From Acidobacteriota bacterium (lineage in GTDB: Bacteria > Acidobacteriota > Terriglobia > Terriglobales > Acidobacteriaceae), in NCBI GenBank assembly GCA_021781255.1, contig JAJXXG010000791.1, positions 1 through 14,677 on the forward strand: a stretch of 14,677 nucleotides of DNA. The letters run 5' to 3'. The position numbers were made by a program, and so were the translations under genes. Numbering within the stretch: the first letter of the stretch is position 1; each line of letters starts with the position of its first letter. The notes below the pieces were generated by a model. The model did not search any database, was not told the DNA's origin, and saw only the letters and a program-made list of their open reading frames with translations. Shown piece after piece: positions 1 to 8,700 of this stretch.

Positions 1-1717
1 GCCACCACAGCCGCGGATGCTGCACCTTCAGTTGCGCATACTCCGCAGGCTCCAGCCGCACCACCGTCTCGCCCGGCTCCAGCCGCACATGCCGGGTCAC
101 CTTCACATCGTCAAAGCTCGCCGTCAGCTCGCCCTCGGTCGCCTGCGGCAGCGTGTTCGTCACGGGCGCCTCAATCTCGATATCCGCCTCGCTGCGGTCC
201 GCCCTGGGCAGCGTGGTCACCACCTGCAGATCCCCCAGCTTCACCGCGCCCGTCGCCGTCAGCACCACATCCTGCCACAGGCCCGTGTTGCGGTCGCGAA
301 TGCCGGGAATCCAGTCCCAGCCCTCGGTTGCCGCAAAGGTCGGCCCATCCAGCACCTGGATGCCGCCGTTCTCGCCCGGTCCCCCCTTCAGCGACTGCTC
401 ATGCGCAATCCCCGGATGCGGCGGCGGGCTCACCCGCACTGCCAGCGCATTCTCGCCCTGCGCATGCACCAGCTCCGTCACGTCAAAGCTGCCGCGCACA
501 AACGCACCCGTCACGCTGCCCAGCCTGTGGCCGTTCAGCCAGGCCTCCGCCGCGTAGTTCACGCCTTCCAATGTCAGCGTCAGCCGCTGCCCATGCGCCT
601 GCGGCGGCGTCTTGAACTCCACCCGATACCAGTAGTCCTGATGCGCCAGGCTCTCGGGAATCGCCAGGTTGTTCAGCCCATAATCGGGGTCGGGATAGAT
701 GCCCCTATCAATCATCGTGGTCAGCACCGTGCCCGGCACGGTGGCCGCCAGCCAGTTCTTCGTCGCAAAGCCGGGCCTGGCAATCGTGTCGCCCGCAGCC
801 TTCACCTCCGGAGCCGCCGCCAGCATCCACCCGCCGCGAATCCGCCACTGCTCCGCGCCAACAGCTTCCATGCGGCTCACCGCGGGCGGCAGTGGCTTGG
901 CCACCGGCTTCTGGATGCCGCCCTTGCCGCGCGGCAGCGTCGAAGGGTCCTGCGGCGCGCTGTATCCAGCCTGCGCCCGCGTCTGCACCGGCCAGTGGCC
1001 GGAAGCCTCTTCGTACGTCGGCAGCGCAAAGTCTGGCGGAGCCGCGACCAGCGCCTGCACCTGCTCCGCCGTCAGCGCCTCGCCATACACCTTCACGCCC
1101 GCCAGCTTTCCGCCAAAGTGGTGGCCATCCACGCGCGCAGGCAGCGCCGGAGCCATCTCCAGCAGCGCCGCCACCGCGCCCTCTGCCGGCTCGCTCTGCA
1201 ACACCGGCCTGCCGTCGGCATACAGTGTCACCTTCGCGCCCGCGCCCACCGCCACCGCCAGGTGCCACTGCGCGTTGCTCAGCGCGGTCGTAGCCACCGG
1301 CATGCGGCTGGCCTGCGCGCCGCTGCCCAGCCACAGCCCAAGATGGTTGTCCTGCACGGCCACAAAGCGCGCATCTTCCGCGCCCGGCTCGCCCACACCG
1401 GCCAGCAGCACCGTTCCCTTCAGCGGCTCCGACGCATGAAACCAGAACGCCAGCGTCCAGCTCGACCCGCCCTGCAGCATCGCCGCCGTGCGGCCATTCG
1501 CGGCGGCCCCGTTCGCCAGCGGCTTCGTCAGCCCCGGTCCATCCGGCAGAAACACCGCGTTGTACGGCCCATACGCCTCCGCCGGCAACGGCTGCGCGCT
1601 CGCCCGCGCAACGCCCGGCAGCATCGCCGCAAACACCAGCGCCGCCGCGGTCAATGGCAGGCGGCACAGAAGGGAACTCACACCACAGATAGCTTTGCTT
1701 TGCGTGGGAATAGACAT
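1..1717 (-). CDS. Secreted LamG-domain glycoside hydrolase family 2 protein (partial, 3' end off the window)
   Basis: The 572 visible residues read without interruption to the window edge. Residues 1-41 look like a Sec signal peptide: a hydrophobic stretch around LTAAALVFAAMLPG followed by ARASA. Residues about 83-225 resemble a LamG/concanavalin-like beta-sandwich (WTLAFWFHA near the start, FGGKLAGVKVYGEALTAEQV near the end). From about 290 the GH2 N-terminal sugar-binding domain begins: WLAATVPGTVLTTM at 322-335, YPDPDYGLNN at 341-350, DYWYRVEF at 361-368, EGVNYAAEAWLNG at 384-396 and GWDWIPGIRDRNTGLW at 466-481. That pattern is typical of the exo-beta-glucosaminidase/beta-mannosidase branch of GH2. 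The visible sequence ends in the Ig-like domain at HPRLWW, so the catalytic barrel and both catalytic glutamates lie outside. The start at 1717 is preceded by AGGA 11 bases upstream; an in-frame ATG at 1729 is an alternative. The substrate cannot be decided here. Confidence 0.85.
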   Translation of the reverse strand, partial: MSIPTQSKAICGVSSLLCRLPLTAAALVFAAMLPGVARASAQPLPAEAYGPYNAVFLPDGPGLTKPLANGAAANGRTAAMLQGGSSWTLAFWFHASEPLKGTVLLAGVGEPGAEDARFVAVQDNHLGLWLGSGAQASRMPVATTALSNAQWHLAVAVGAGAKVTLYADGRPVLQSEPAEGAVAALLEMAPALPARVDGHHFGGKLAGVKVYGEALTAEQVQALVAAPPDFALPTYEEASGHWPVQTRAQAGYSAPQDPSTLPRGKGGIQKPVAKPLPPAVSRMEAVGAEQWRIRGGWMLAAAPEVKAAGDTIARPGFATKNWLAATVPGTVLTTMIDRGIYPDPDYGLNNLAIPESLAHQDYWYRVEFKTPPQAHGQRLTLTLEGVNYAAEAWLNGHRLGSVTGAFVRGSFDVTELVHAQGENALAVRVSPPPHPGIAHEQSLKGGPGENGGIQVLDGPTFAATEGWDWIPGIRDRNTGLWQDVVLTATGAVKLGDLQVVTTLPRADRSEADIEIEAPVTNTLPQATEGELTASFDDVKVTRHVRLEPGETVVRLEPAEYAQLKVQHPRLWW

Positions 1718-1835
1718 GACGGACTTCATCCTAGTGGAACCGCGGGCTTTTTTCGAATCCGGCAAGCAGAAAGAGGACGCATGAGAAAAAGATGCTGGAG
1801 AGGCATCGCACCCCTCCAGCTCAAGGAGGAGACCA

Positions 1836-2358
1836 ACGGTTTTCCTCCGGGCCGCCGTGCGTTTGCGCAGTACATCCTGCGCCGCGCTGGCCGCGCATCC
1901 CCACGACCCGACGGCGGAGCTGCTCTACCTGCGCGTGCTCGTCCTCGAGCAGGACGACGCCACCGCCCGCCCGCTCGTCCAGCGCATGCTCGCCGAGCAC
2001 CCCGGCAACTTCGACGCGCTCTATCTCTCCGGCATTCTCGACGTCGATGCGCAGCGGTACACCGACGCCATCGCGCATCTGCAAAAGGCTGCCGCGCTTA
2101 ACCCCGGCCACTACGACGTGCGCTACCAGCTTGGCCTTGCGCTCTTCCGCACGCAGCAGCCACGGCACCGCCGACATCCAGGTCCACTGGCCCTCCGGCC
2201 TCGTGGAGTCGCACCCCGCCGTCGCCGCCAACCAGCTTCTCTTTCTGCTTGAGGGCAGCGGCCGCGCCGTGCCCACGCCGCTCCGCCACGCCGCAGGGGC
2301 ATCCCCTGCCGTGCAGGCGCAAACAGTCGCCGCCGCGGCAGGCGCGCCAAAACGCTAA
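1836..2358 (+). pseudogene. Remnant of a TPR + ASPIC/UnbV (CRTAC1-like) protein, internally deleted and frameshifted
   Basis: Two pieces of one recognisable gene type sit in different frames. The first (about 1857-2158) encodes tetratricopeptide-like helices: DPTAELLYLRVLVLEQDD, then MLAEHPGNFDALYLSGILD and YTDAIAHLQKAAALNPGHY. From 2161 a second frame gives DIQVHWPSGLVESHPAVAANQLLFLLEGSG and runs to a stop at 2356-2358. That matches the very end of an ASPIC/UnbV domain, whose usual signature is a WPSG motif followed by an ANQ/EG ending. Acidobacterial CRTAC1-type proteins often carry TPRs at the N-terminus and ASPIC/UnbV at the C-terminus, with FG-GAP/VCBS repeats between, so the FG-GAP part seems to be lost. 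A strong AAGGAGG (1823-1829) lies six bases before an ACG codon (1836-1838) that is in frame with the TPR part, suggesting that the start codon is also mutated. GTG at 1857 is the first usable start. Confidence 0.6.
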
Positions 2359-2386
2359 GTTGCAATTGTCGTGGAAATGTCGCGGA

Positions 2387-2545
2387 TCAGCGGCGCTTCT
2401 GCGCCACCACGCGTGCCCGCACCAGCCGTTGCTCGCCCAGCATCACGGTGGCAATCAGGAACACCGGCAGCAGTCCGTTCAGCAGTCTCAGAAAAAGGTC
2501 GCGTATTCCTGCCGGGAAGAAGTGAATTCCGTTCGTAGATTCCAT
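2387..2545 (-). CDS. Possible small single-span membrane protein, unknown function
   Basis: I do not recognise this gene. The 52-residue frame starts MESTNGIHFFPAGIRDLF, has one hydrophobic segment (about residues 22-37, LLNGLLPVFLIATVML) and ends in a basic tail, VRARVVAQKRR. That layout would suit a small inner-membrane protein with a cytoplasmic C-terminus. An in-frame upstream ATG would add eight residues (MRLPGGPT). The ribosome binding site is weak in either case. It lies on the gltA strand, 168 bases past the gltA stop and beyond the gltA terminator, so it would need its own promoter, and I see no convincing one. Amino-acid composition is more protein-like than the neighbouring out-of-frame readings, which is the main support. 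Confidence 0.35.
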   Translation of the reverse strand: MESTNGIHFFPAGIRDLFLRLLNGLLPVFLIATVMLGEQRLVRARVVAQKRR

Positions 2546-2641
2546 CGTGGGGCCCCCGGGCAGCCGCATGGCCACAAGCTGCCTTACACTCCTCAAAACG
2601 CAACCCGCGCAGAATTTCCTTTTTCCGCATCCCCGCCCGCA

Positions 2642-2679
2642 CAAACACAAACGCCACGGAGAACCTGTCTCCGTGGCGT
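2642..2679 (-). terminator. Intrinsic terminator of gltA
   Basis: A perfect 12-bp inverted repeat (ACGCCACGGAGA at 2651-2662 and its complement at 2668-2679) encloses a 5-base loop. On the minus strand it is followed by a T-rich tract, TTGTGTTTGTG. It starts 33 bases after the gltA stop codon. Confidence 0.85.
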
Positions 2680-2712
2680 CCATGCCTTTCGCAATCGTTG
2701 CCGATGCTCGCG

Positions 2713-3999
2713 CTACCGCTCTTCCATCGGAACAAACCGGCGCGACCGTTGCCCCGTGTACACCTGCCGCGGGCGCGAAATCTTCTGCTCGGAGTCGGTC
2801 AGCATCTCCTGCCACTGCGCCAGCCAGCCCACCGTCCGCGGAATCGCAAACAGGACCGTGAACAGCTCCGGCTTGAAACCCACCGCCTGGTAGATGATGC
2901 CCGAGTAGAAGTCCACATTCGGATACAGCTTGCGCTTGATGAAGTACTCGTCCTGCAGCGCAATCCTCTCCAGCTCCAGCGCAATCTCCAGCTTCGGGTT
3001 GTGGCCCGTCACGCGGAACACCTCTTCCGCCGTGCGCTTGATGATCTTGGCGCGCGGGTCAAAGTTCTTGTAGACGCGATGCCCAAAGCCCATCAGCTTG
3101 CCGTGTCCGTTCTTCACGCGCTGAATGTAGGCGGGGATGTTCTCCTTGGTGCCAATCTCGTCCAGCATTCGCAGCACCTCTTCATTGGCCCCGCCATGCA
3201 GCGGGCCCGACAGCGCCGCGGCCGCCGCCGCTACGGACAGATACGGATCGGCCAGCGCGCTACCCACCGATCGCATCACGCTCGTGCTGCAGTTCTGCTC
3301 GTGATCCGCATGCAGAATAAAGAGGATGTCCAGCGCCCGCGCCAGCACAGGATTAGCGGCGTACTTGGGCTCCACCATCTTCCACAGCATGTTCATAAAG
3401 TTTTCCGGATAGCTCAGGTCGTTGTCCGGATACACATACGGAAAGCCCACGCTGTGCCGGTACGACATCGCCGCCACCGTCGGCATCTTGCCGATCAGCC
3501 GCTTGATCTGCTGCAGCCGGTTCTCCGCGTCATGCACATGCTTGGCCTCTGGATACACTGCCGACAGCGCCGCCACCGTGCTCACCAGCATCGCCATCGG
3601 ATGCGCGTCGTAGCGGAACCCTTCCATGAACTGGCGCGTCGTCTCATGCAGCATCGTGTGATGCGTAATCTCGTACACCCAGCTCTTCAGCTGGCTCTCG
3701 TTGGGCAGCTCGCCAAACAGCAGCAGATACGCCACCTCAAGAAACGTGCACCGCTCCGCCAGCTCCTCAATCGGATACCCGCGATACTCCAGGATGCCGC
3801 GCTCGCCATCGATATACGTAATGTTGCTGCGGCAGGAAGCCGTGTTCATAAACGCGGGATCGTACATCATCAGGCCAAAGTCGTCGTCGCTCGTGCGGAT
3901 CTGCCGCATGTCCATTGACCGGACTGTGCCGTCCACGATTGGCAATGTGTAAGTTTGATCCGTGCGGTTGTCTGTGACCGTAAGCGTATTCACTTCCAT
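2713..3999 (-). CDS. gltA: Citrate synthase (type I, hexameric-type)
   Basis: It condenses oxaloacetate and acetyl-CoA to citrate at the entry to the TCA cycle, in the cytoplasm. The 428-residue length matches the bacterial GltA (type I) family. The N-terminal extension typical of this type (TYTLPIVDGT around residues 17-26) is present. Family signatures follow: FGLMMYDPAFMNTASCRSNITYIDGERGILEYRGYPIEEL at about 41-80, ILHADHEQNCSTS at 228-240, PLHGGANEEV at 266-275, MGFGHRVYKNFDPRA at 303-317 and NVDFYSG at 361-367. The catalytic triad is therefore His268, His307 and Asp363, all intact. ATG at 3999 is chosen because GGAGGA lies 10 bases upstream and the protein begins at the family's usual place; the open frame extends further upstream to 4119 without support. 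The gene appears monocistronic. Its long leader region holds two Crp-like palindromes, described separately. Confidence 0.97.
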   Translation of the reverse strand: MEVNTLTVTDNRTDQTYTLPIVDGTVRSMDMRQIRTSDDDFGLMMYDPAFMNTASCRSNITYIDGERGILEYRGYPIEELAERCTFLEVAYLLLFGELPNESQLKSWVYEITHHTMLHETTRQFMEGFRYDAHPMAMLVSTVAALSAVYPEAKHVHDAENRLQQIKRLIGKMPTVAAMSYRHSVGFPYVYPDNDLSYPENFMNMLWKMVEPKYAANPVLARALDILFILHADHEQNCSTSVMRSVGSALADPYLSVAAAAAALSGPLHGGANEEVLRMLDEIGTKENIPAYIQRVKNGHGKLMGFGHRVYKNFDPRAKIIKRTAEEVFRVTGHNPKLEIALELERIALQDEYFIKRKLYPNVDFYSGIIYQAVGFKPELFTVLFAIPRTVGWLAQWQEMLTDSEQKISRPRQVYTGQRSRRFVPMEER

Positions 4000-4163
4000 A
4001 AAAAAGAGATCCTCCGATCCCGGAAAAGATAGAGTGCCAGATGCTATCGCGCTCGCACGCCTGAGCCGGCCGCCAACTCCGCTTTCTCCTGCCGGTGAGC
4101 GCTCGTACCGGAGTGGCAATCTCGCATCAACGTAGATTTACGGTGCCTGAAGCTACACGTGTC

Positions 4164-4179
4164 AGTGATTCTGGTCACG
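4164..4179. promoter_or_regulatory. Crp-like palindrome, gltA proximal site
   Basis: GTGA-TTCTGG-TCAC occupies 4165-4178, with centre 4171.5. It is a perfect 4-bp-arm palindrome with the 6-bp spacer used by Crp-type regulators. It sits about 172 bp from the gltA start. A weak minus-strand -10 candidate (GTAAAT, 4141-4136) would place it near -42. Confidence 0.6.
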
Positions 4180-4189
4180 AAAAGCAACG

Positions 4190-4195
4190 ATTACA
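4190..4195 (-). promoter_or_regulatory. Candidate -10 box for gltA
   Basis: TGTAAT on the minus strand matches TATAAT at five of six positions. No good -35 hexamer is found at 16-18 bp, as expected of an activator-dependent promoter. The predicted start is near 4183, which puts the distal palindrome at about -62 (class I geometry). Confidence 0.35.
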
Positions 4196-4238
4196 GGATA
4201 ACCGCCACAGCAGGGAACTCGCCTTTCCCCCTCAGCCC

Positions 4239-4252
4239 GTGACACAAATCAC
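4239..4252. promoter_or_regulatory. Crp-like palindrome, gltA distal site
   Basis: GTGA-CACAAA-TCAC has centre 4245.5, which is 74 bp (about seven helical turns) from the proximal site. It lies in the 371-bp gene-free stretch 4000-4370 that separates gltA from the GH16 gene. Apart from these sites, a -10 candidate and the GH16 terminator, I see nothing else in that stretch. Confidence 0.6.
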
Positions 4253-4306
4253 CACAATGCAGCCAGTCTTATAGGCTGATATGCGCTGCCGCATCCCTCG
4301 CCCGCT

Positions 4307-4346
4307 CACAAAAAAATGCGGCGAGAGAAGCATCCCCTCGCCGCAT
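4307..4346 (-). terminator. Intrinsic terminator of the GH16 gene / receptor operon
   Basis: A perfect 10-bp stem (ATGCGGCGAG at 4316-4325 and its complement at 4337-4346) has an 11-base loop. On the minus strand it is followed by TTTTTTTGTG. It lies 24 bases past the GH16 stop codon. Confidence 0.9.
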
Positions 4347-4370
4347 GCTTGCGCAGTCCCGCCCCGTTCG

Positions 4371-5561
4371 TCAGTTCGTATACACCCGCACGTAGTCCAC
4401 CAGCATCTCCGACGGAAACGGCGTCGTCGCATCCGGGCTGCCCGGCCACTGTCCGCCCACCGCCAGGTTCAGGATAAGAAAGTTGCCGCCCGCGTCAAAC
4501 GGCCACACCGAGCCGCCCAGGCTGCTGATGCTCGAGGTCGTGTACGTCACGTATGGATGTGTCGGGTCGTCGATGTAATAGGCCACCGTTCCCTTGCTCC
4601 AGATCATCCCGTACGTGTGCCACTGCGCCGCCGTCTCTCCGCTCGGGAAGTAGTACTTCGTGCTCAGGTTGGTGCCCGTAAAGCCGGTTCCGTGGACGGA
4701 GCCTGCATTCCAGTCCGGCGTCAGTGCCGGGCCCACGCGCTCCAGCACATCCTGCTCGCCGCAGGCTGGCCAGTTCACCGTCTTGATGTTGTTGCCCAGC
4801 AGCCACACCGCCGGCCAAAGCCCCTGCGCCTCCGGCACCATCGCCCGAATCTCCAGCCGTCCGTACTGCAGGCTGAACAACCCCTGCGACTTCAACCGCG
4901 CAGAGCTGTACACACCCGCCGAGGGCTGCCGCGCCACAATGTGCAGATAGCCATCCGTGCCCACATACGCATTCGGATTCGACGCGTCGCACGGCGAACC
5001 CGTCGCGCCCCAAGCGCAGTAGTACTCCAGCTCGTTGTTGCCCCAGCCGCCAGCGCCCGTGTCGTAGCCCCACACCGTCGGATTCGGCTGTGCCGGCGCG
5101 CCCGTCGTATTCGTGAACTCATCCGACCACACCAGCGTTCCAGCCGCGATATTCGCCGCGAACGACTGCGTGGCCACCGTGCTCGCCGCGCCGCCCGATA
5201 CCATCGCCATCGCCTTCAGCGTTATGTTCGACGCCACCAGAAACGGCGCCTGGTACTGCGCCGAGTTCGTAGTCGGCGTGCTGCCGTCCGTCGTGTAATA
5301 GATTTGCGCTCCGGTGGTCGTGTCGCTCAGCGTCACAATCTCCGCACCGTTCTGCGCCGCCGCGGTCGCAATCGTCGGTGTCGCCGCCGGCGTGGAGCCG
5401 CCCGTCGTCCCGCTCATGCTGGTTCCGCCGCTGCACCCGGTGGCAAGCCCCACCATCGCCCACACCGCCAGCATGGACCGCACCCAATGCCGCTTCTGCC
5501 GCTGCGCCGCTTCGTCGCCTGGCGTTGTTCTCAACCCCATCTGCCCTTCATTCCGTCGCAT
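4371..5561 (-). CDS. GH16 family beta-glucanase lipoprotein with chitobiase-type beta-sandwich domain
   Basis: This is a probable endo-beta-1,3(4)-glucanase that cuts glucans such as laminarin or lichenan at the cell envelope. With the start at 5561 it has 396 residues. A lipoprotein signal ends in LATGC, making Cys43 the likely lipid anchor, and a Ser/Gly/Thr linker follows. Residues about 60-135 resemble the CHB_HEX_C_1 beta-sandwich (IYYTTDGSTPTTNSAQY at 87-103). GH16 spans about 143-396: LVWSDEFTN, GWGNNELEYY at 172-181, GRLEIRAMVPEAQGLWPAVWLLG at 234-256, GEQDVLERVG at 268-277, LNLAVGGQWPG at 364-374 and VDYVRVYTN at the end. The catalytic residues would be Glu269, Asp271 and Glu274; Gln stands where Ile or Val is commoner. 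Starts at 5540 (MGLRTT) or a GTG just before the hydrophobic core are alternatives. It lies 156 bp downstream of the TonB receptor and probably shares its promoter. Confidence 0.9.
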   Translation of the reverse strand: MRRNEGQMGLRTTPGDEAAQRQKRHWVRSMLAVWAMVGLATGCSGGTSMSGTTGGSTPAATPTIATAAAQNGAEIVTLSDTTTGAQIYYTTDGSTPTTNSAQYQAPFLVASNITLKAMAMVSGGAASTVATQSFAANIAAGTLVWSDEFTNTTGAPAQPNPTVWGYDTGAGGWGNNELEYYCAWGATGSPCDASNPNAYVGTDGYLHIVARQPSAGVYSSARLKSQGLFSLQYGRLEIRAMVPEAQGLWPAVWLLGNNIKTVNWPACGEQDVLERVGPALTPDWNAGSVHGTGFTGTNLSTKYYFPSGETAAQWHTYGMIWSKGTVAYYIDDPTHPYVTYTTSSISSLGGSVWPFDAGGNFLILNLAVGGQWPGSPDATTPFPSEMLVDYVRVYTN

Positions 5562-5661
5562 TGTTCTACCCCGCCTGTGGTCTCCGCAGGCACATATCTT
5601 CCAGCGCCACGGTCCCCGGCTGTCCATCTTCCCGCTTTTGCGCGTCTCCGCACAAGTTGGA

Positions 5662-5698
5662 GCACTCCGGGCCGCCCGCAACAGGCCACCCGGAGTGC
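5662..5698 (-). repeat. Intercistronic stem-loop between receptor and GH16 genes
   Basis: GCACTCCGG (5662-5670) and its exact complement (5690-5698) form a 9-bp stem, extendable by an inner GGCC pairing. No U-run follows, so it is a poor terminator. It is more likely an RNA element that stabilises the receptor message or reduces read-through into the GH16 gene. Confidence 0.55.
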
Positions 5699-5717
5699 CA
5701 TTGTTTCTTGCCCAGGT

Positions 5718-8700
5718 TTAGAAGGTCAAGCGTGCTCCAAACTGGCCCACACGGCCTCCCACTCCGCCATAGCTGATGATCTGCCCGAAGGTTCCATCCG
5801 CCATGTTCGTGTCCGGTCCACCCAGCTGATTGCGATTGAACAGGTTGAAGAACTCCATGCGCATCGTCAGGTTGTAGCGTCCGTCCGGTCCCATCGCGAT
5901 GCTCTTGTGCAGGCCCAGATCCTCGGTCGCCAGACCTGGATTCCGCACCTGCTCCTGGAAGTTGCCCGCCGTGCCAAGCTGCCCCGGCGCGGGGTTCTCG
6001 AAGCAGGAGGTATTCAGATACGGCTGGAAGAGCTTGCGCTTGCCCGTCGTCAGCTTGCAGCCTGACGCCAGATTCACATACACCGCGTTGAAGCCCGGAT
6101 AGTAGTTCGTCGAGTGCACCTGGATAGGCGTGCCCGTGTTGTAGTGGAAGTCTCCGTTCAGGCTCCACCCGTTGATGATGGTGTTCACCACGCCGTTCAC
6201 CCCGTTGAACAGCGCCTGTCCGCGACCGAAGGGCAGGTTGTAGATGATGTAGCCCTTCACAATGTGCGTCATGTCAAACGACGAGATGTTCTTCGCTTCG
6301 TTCTTCAGGTCGTAGATGTTCTGCAGGCTGCCCGTCCACCACAGTTCCTCGAAGCCCGAGTCCACGTCGCCGTGCACCCGCGCCCAGGCGTAGCTACCCT
6401 GCAGAGAGAGTCCCTTCGCCGACCGCTTCGTCACGCTCAGCTGCAGGCTCTTGTAGTCAGAGTTGCCCAGCGGCGGCCCCACCGTGAACAGCGGACCATA
6501 CGACACCGCCACCTGCGGATAGGGCGTAATGCCCTGCCAACCGGGGCCTCCATATCCCCACGCCGGGTTGGCTACATACGAATCCGGGAATTTCCCATTC
6601 AGTACGTAGTTCTGCATGTTGGCTACGGTCGGCTGGTTGGTCAGCAGGAAGCCGCTCTGCAGATGGTAGCTGTGGCTCTGGATCCAGTCCGCGTCCACAA
6701 TGGTTTCCCGCGCCACTTCCCGCTGCACACCCACGCTGTACTGCTGCGTGTTGCCCGGCGTCAGCGAGCGCGGATCGATGCTCACCACGCCCCACTGCGT
6801 GTAGTCCGGCGTCTGCACCTGCGACAGCACCGGCTGATAGCCATTGTCCCAGTTGAAGTTCGCCTCCGAGCTGTGCTGGTAGTAGCCCGGGTTGCCCGTC
6901 TGCTGATACGGAATGCCGCCCCACGTGTTCAGGTTCAGCGGCGTAAAGAACACGCCGATATTCCCGCGCACCACCGTCTTCTCGGTCACCTTGTACGCAA
7001 TGCCGATGTGCGGCGCGTAGTTGTAGTAGTTCTGGCGAGTCTCAAACGACTGGCTGCCGTTCTTCAGATACTTGTACAGCCCCATCTCTTTCGTGACAGG
7101 GTTCATCTCGTTGAGCACAAAGCTCGACCAGTGTCCGTACTTTTCCTTGTAGGGGTTGTTGAAGTCCCAGCGCAGGCTCAGGTTCACCGTCAGTCGCGGA
7201 TTCACCTTGAAGTCATCCGTGACGTACCACGAGAACGCCTTGCGCCGGCCATACACCGGATCCGCCGGCATCTCGGTCGCCAGGTAAACGTCGCCCAGCA
7301 GGAAGCTGCCGAACGCGTTGCCCAGCTGGTTGTAGGCGCTGTAGTGCCACCAGTTCGGCGCCGTTGTCACAGGGTCAAAGTGAATATTGTTGAAGGTGCC
7401 CGAGTCAGGATGGCTGTTGAACTGCATCGCGCGGAATTCCACGCCGAACTTGACGTTATGGCGTCCGCGATTCCACGACAGCTCATCGCTGTAGATGAAC
7501 GTGTTGCCGGCATAGAAGTCATTGAACTGGCTGCCCAGTCCAGAGAAGTTCCAGCCGTTCTGGTAGTTGCCTCCGTTGGTGTACATGCCGGAATCAAACA
7601 CCACCAGCGGGAAGTTGCCTGCGCCCGCGTTGATGCCCAGCTTCTTGTCCCAGCCCGCCGCCTGCGAAATAGCAATGCTCGGGTTGCGGAACCGGTTGAA
7701 CGTCGCATACACCGTGTTCACCAGCGTCGGTGAGAAGGTGTACGTGTCGCTCAGGCGCGCGCCCGGCGCCGTCGTGTTATGCCAATAGGCATTGGCCATC
7801 GGCCCGCCGTACTGGCTGTTCGGCGACCACACGCCGCCCTGGTCAGCGTTGATGCGCGGATAGTTGTCGTAGTAGAACGAGCCGTTAATGTGTTGCCGCT
7901 CGCTCGCGTTGTAGTCCATCTTGATGCTGCTCTGCGTGTTGTGGAACCACGGGTCGGGGTTGTACGCCGGGCCCGCATTGTTTGCCGGCAGCGTCGACTC
8001 CGGCTTGTAGTACTGGTGAAACAGCTGCACAATCTGCGCTGACGTCGCGCTGATGCGGCTCGTGGGAATCTGGTTGTTCACAAACACGCAGCCGAACGCG
8101 CCATTCGCCGTGGTCGCCGGATCGATGATCGCGCCCTGATAAACCGGGTTTCCGCAGTCATCGGTGGCCGGCGCGCCGCCGCCCCAGGGATAGATCGGTA
8201 CGCTCGGCGAGAGCATCGGGCTCAGGTCGGCAAACTGCGTCGGGGTGCCGTTTGAGTCCAGGCCCAGCATCGCGTCCGTGGGCACCGTGCGCGAGTTCGG
8301 GCCCAGGCTCCACATCGCCTGCATGTACCGCTCAAACGCGCCAAAGTAGAACAGCTTGTCCTTCACGATTGCGCCACCAAAGCTGCCGCCCCAGTCAGAA
8401 AGCGAATCGCTCTTGTGCAGATACGAGTCCGCGTTCGCCGGGTCCGTAACCGCCGCCAGGTGGTTCGACGCGCTCAGCGCATCCAGCGCCGTCGAGTGCA
8501 TAAAGCCAAACAGCGAGCCGTGAATCTGGTTCGTGCCCGACTTCATCTCGTACCGGAATACGCCGCCGCCGCTGCGGCCCGCATCGGCGCTGATGCCCGC
8601 CGTGTCCGCCTGGAACTCCTGCACCGCCTCCATCGGCGGCTGCGACTCGCTGATGTAGCCGCCCAGCTGCGATACCGCTGACGTGCCGTCAATCAGCACT

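Noticed and set aside
708..1667. 319-codon minus-strand open frame
   Set aside because: It is in the wrong frame within the GH2 gene; the Gly/Ala/Arg-rich composition has no family features, while the frame starting at 1717 gives clear GH2 motifs.
17..2101. 694-codon plus-strand open frame
   Set aside because: It is antisense to the GH2 gene and extremely rich in Arg, His and Pro, which is the usual shadow of a GC-rich gene. It has no recognisable domain.
2698..3918. 406-codon plus-strand open frame over gltA
   Set aside because: It is antisense to an unmistakable citrate synthase, with shadow-type composition.
4281..6065. 594-codon plus-strand open frame over GH16 and the receptor end
   Set aside because: It is an Arg/His/Pro-rich antisense shadow crossing two real genes and a terminator.
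6114..7733. 539-codon plus-strand open frame inside the receptor
   Set aside because: It is an antisense shadow of the TonB receptor with no domain signal.
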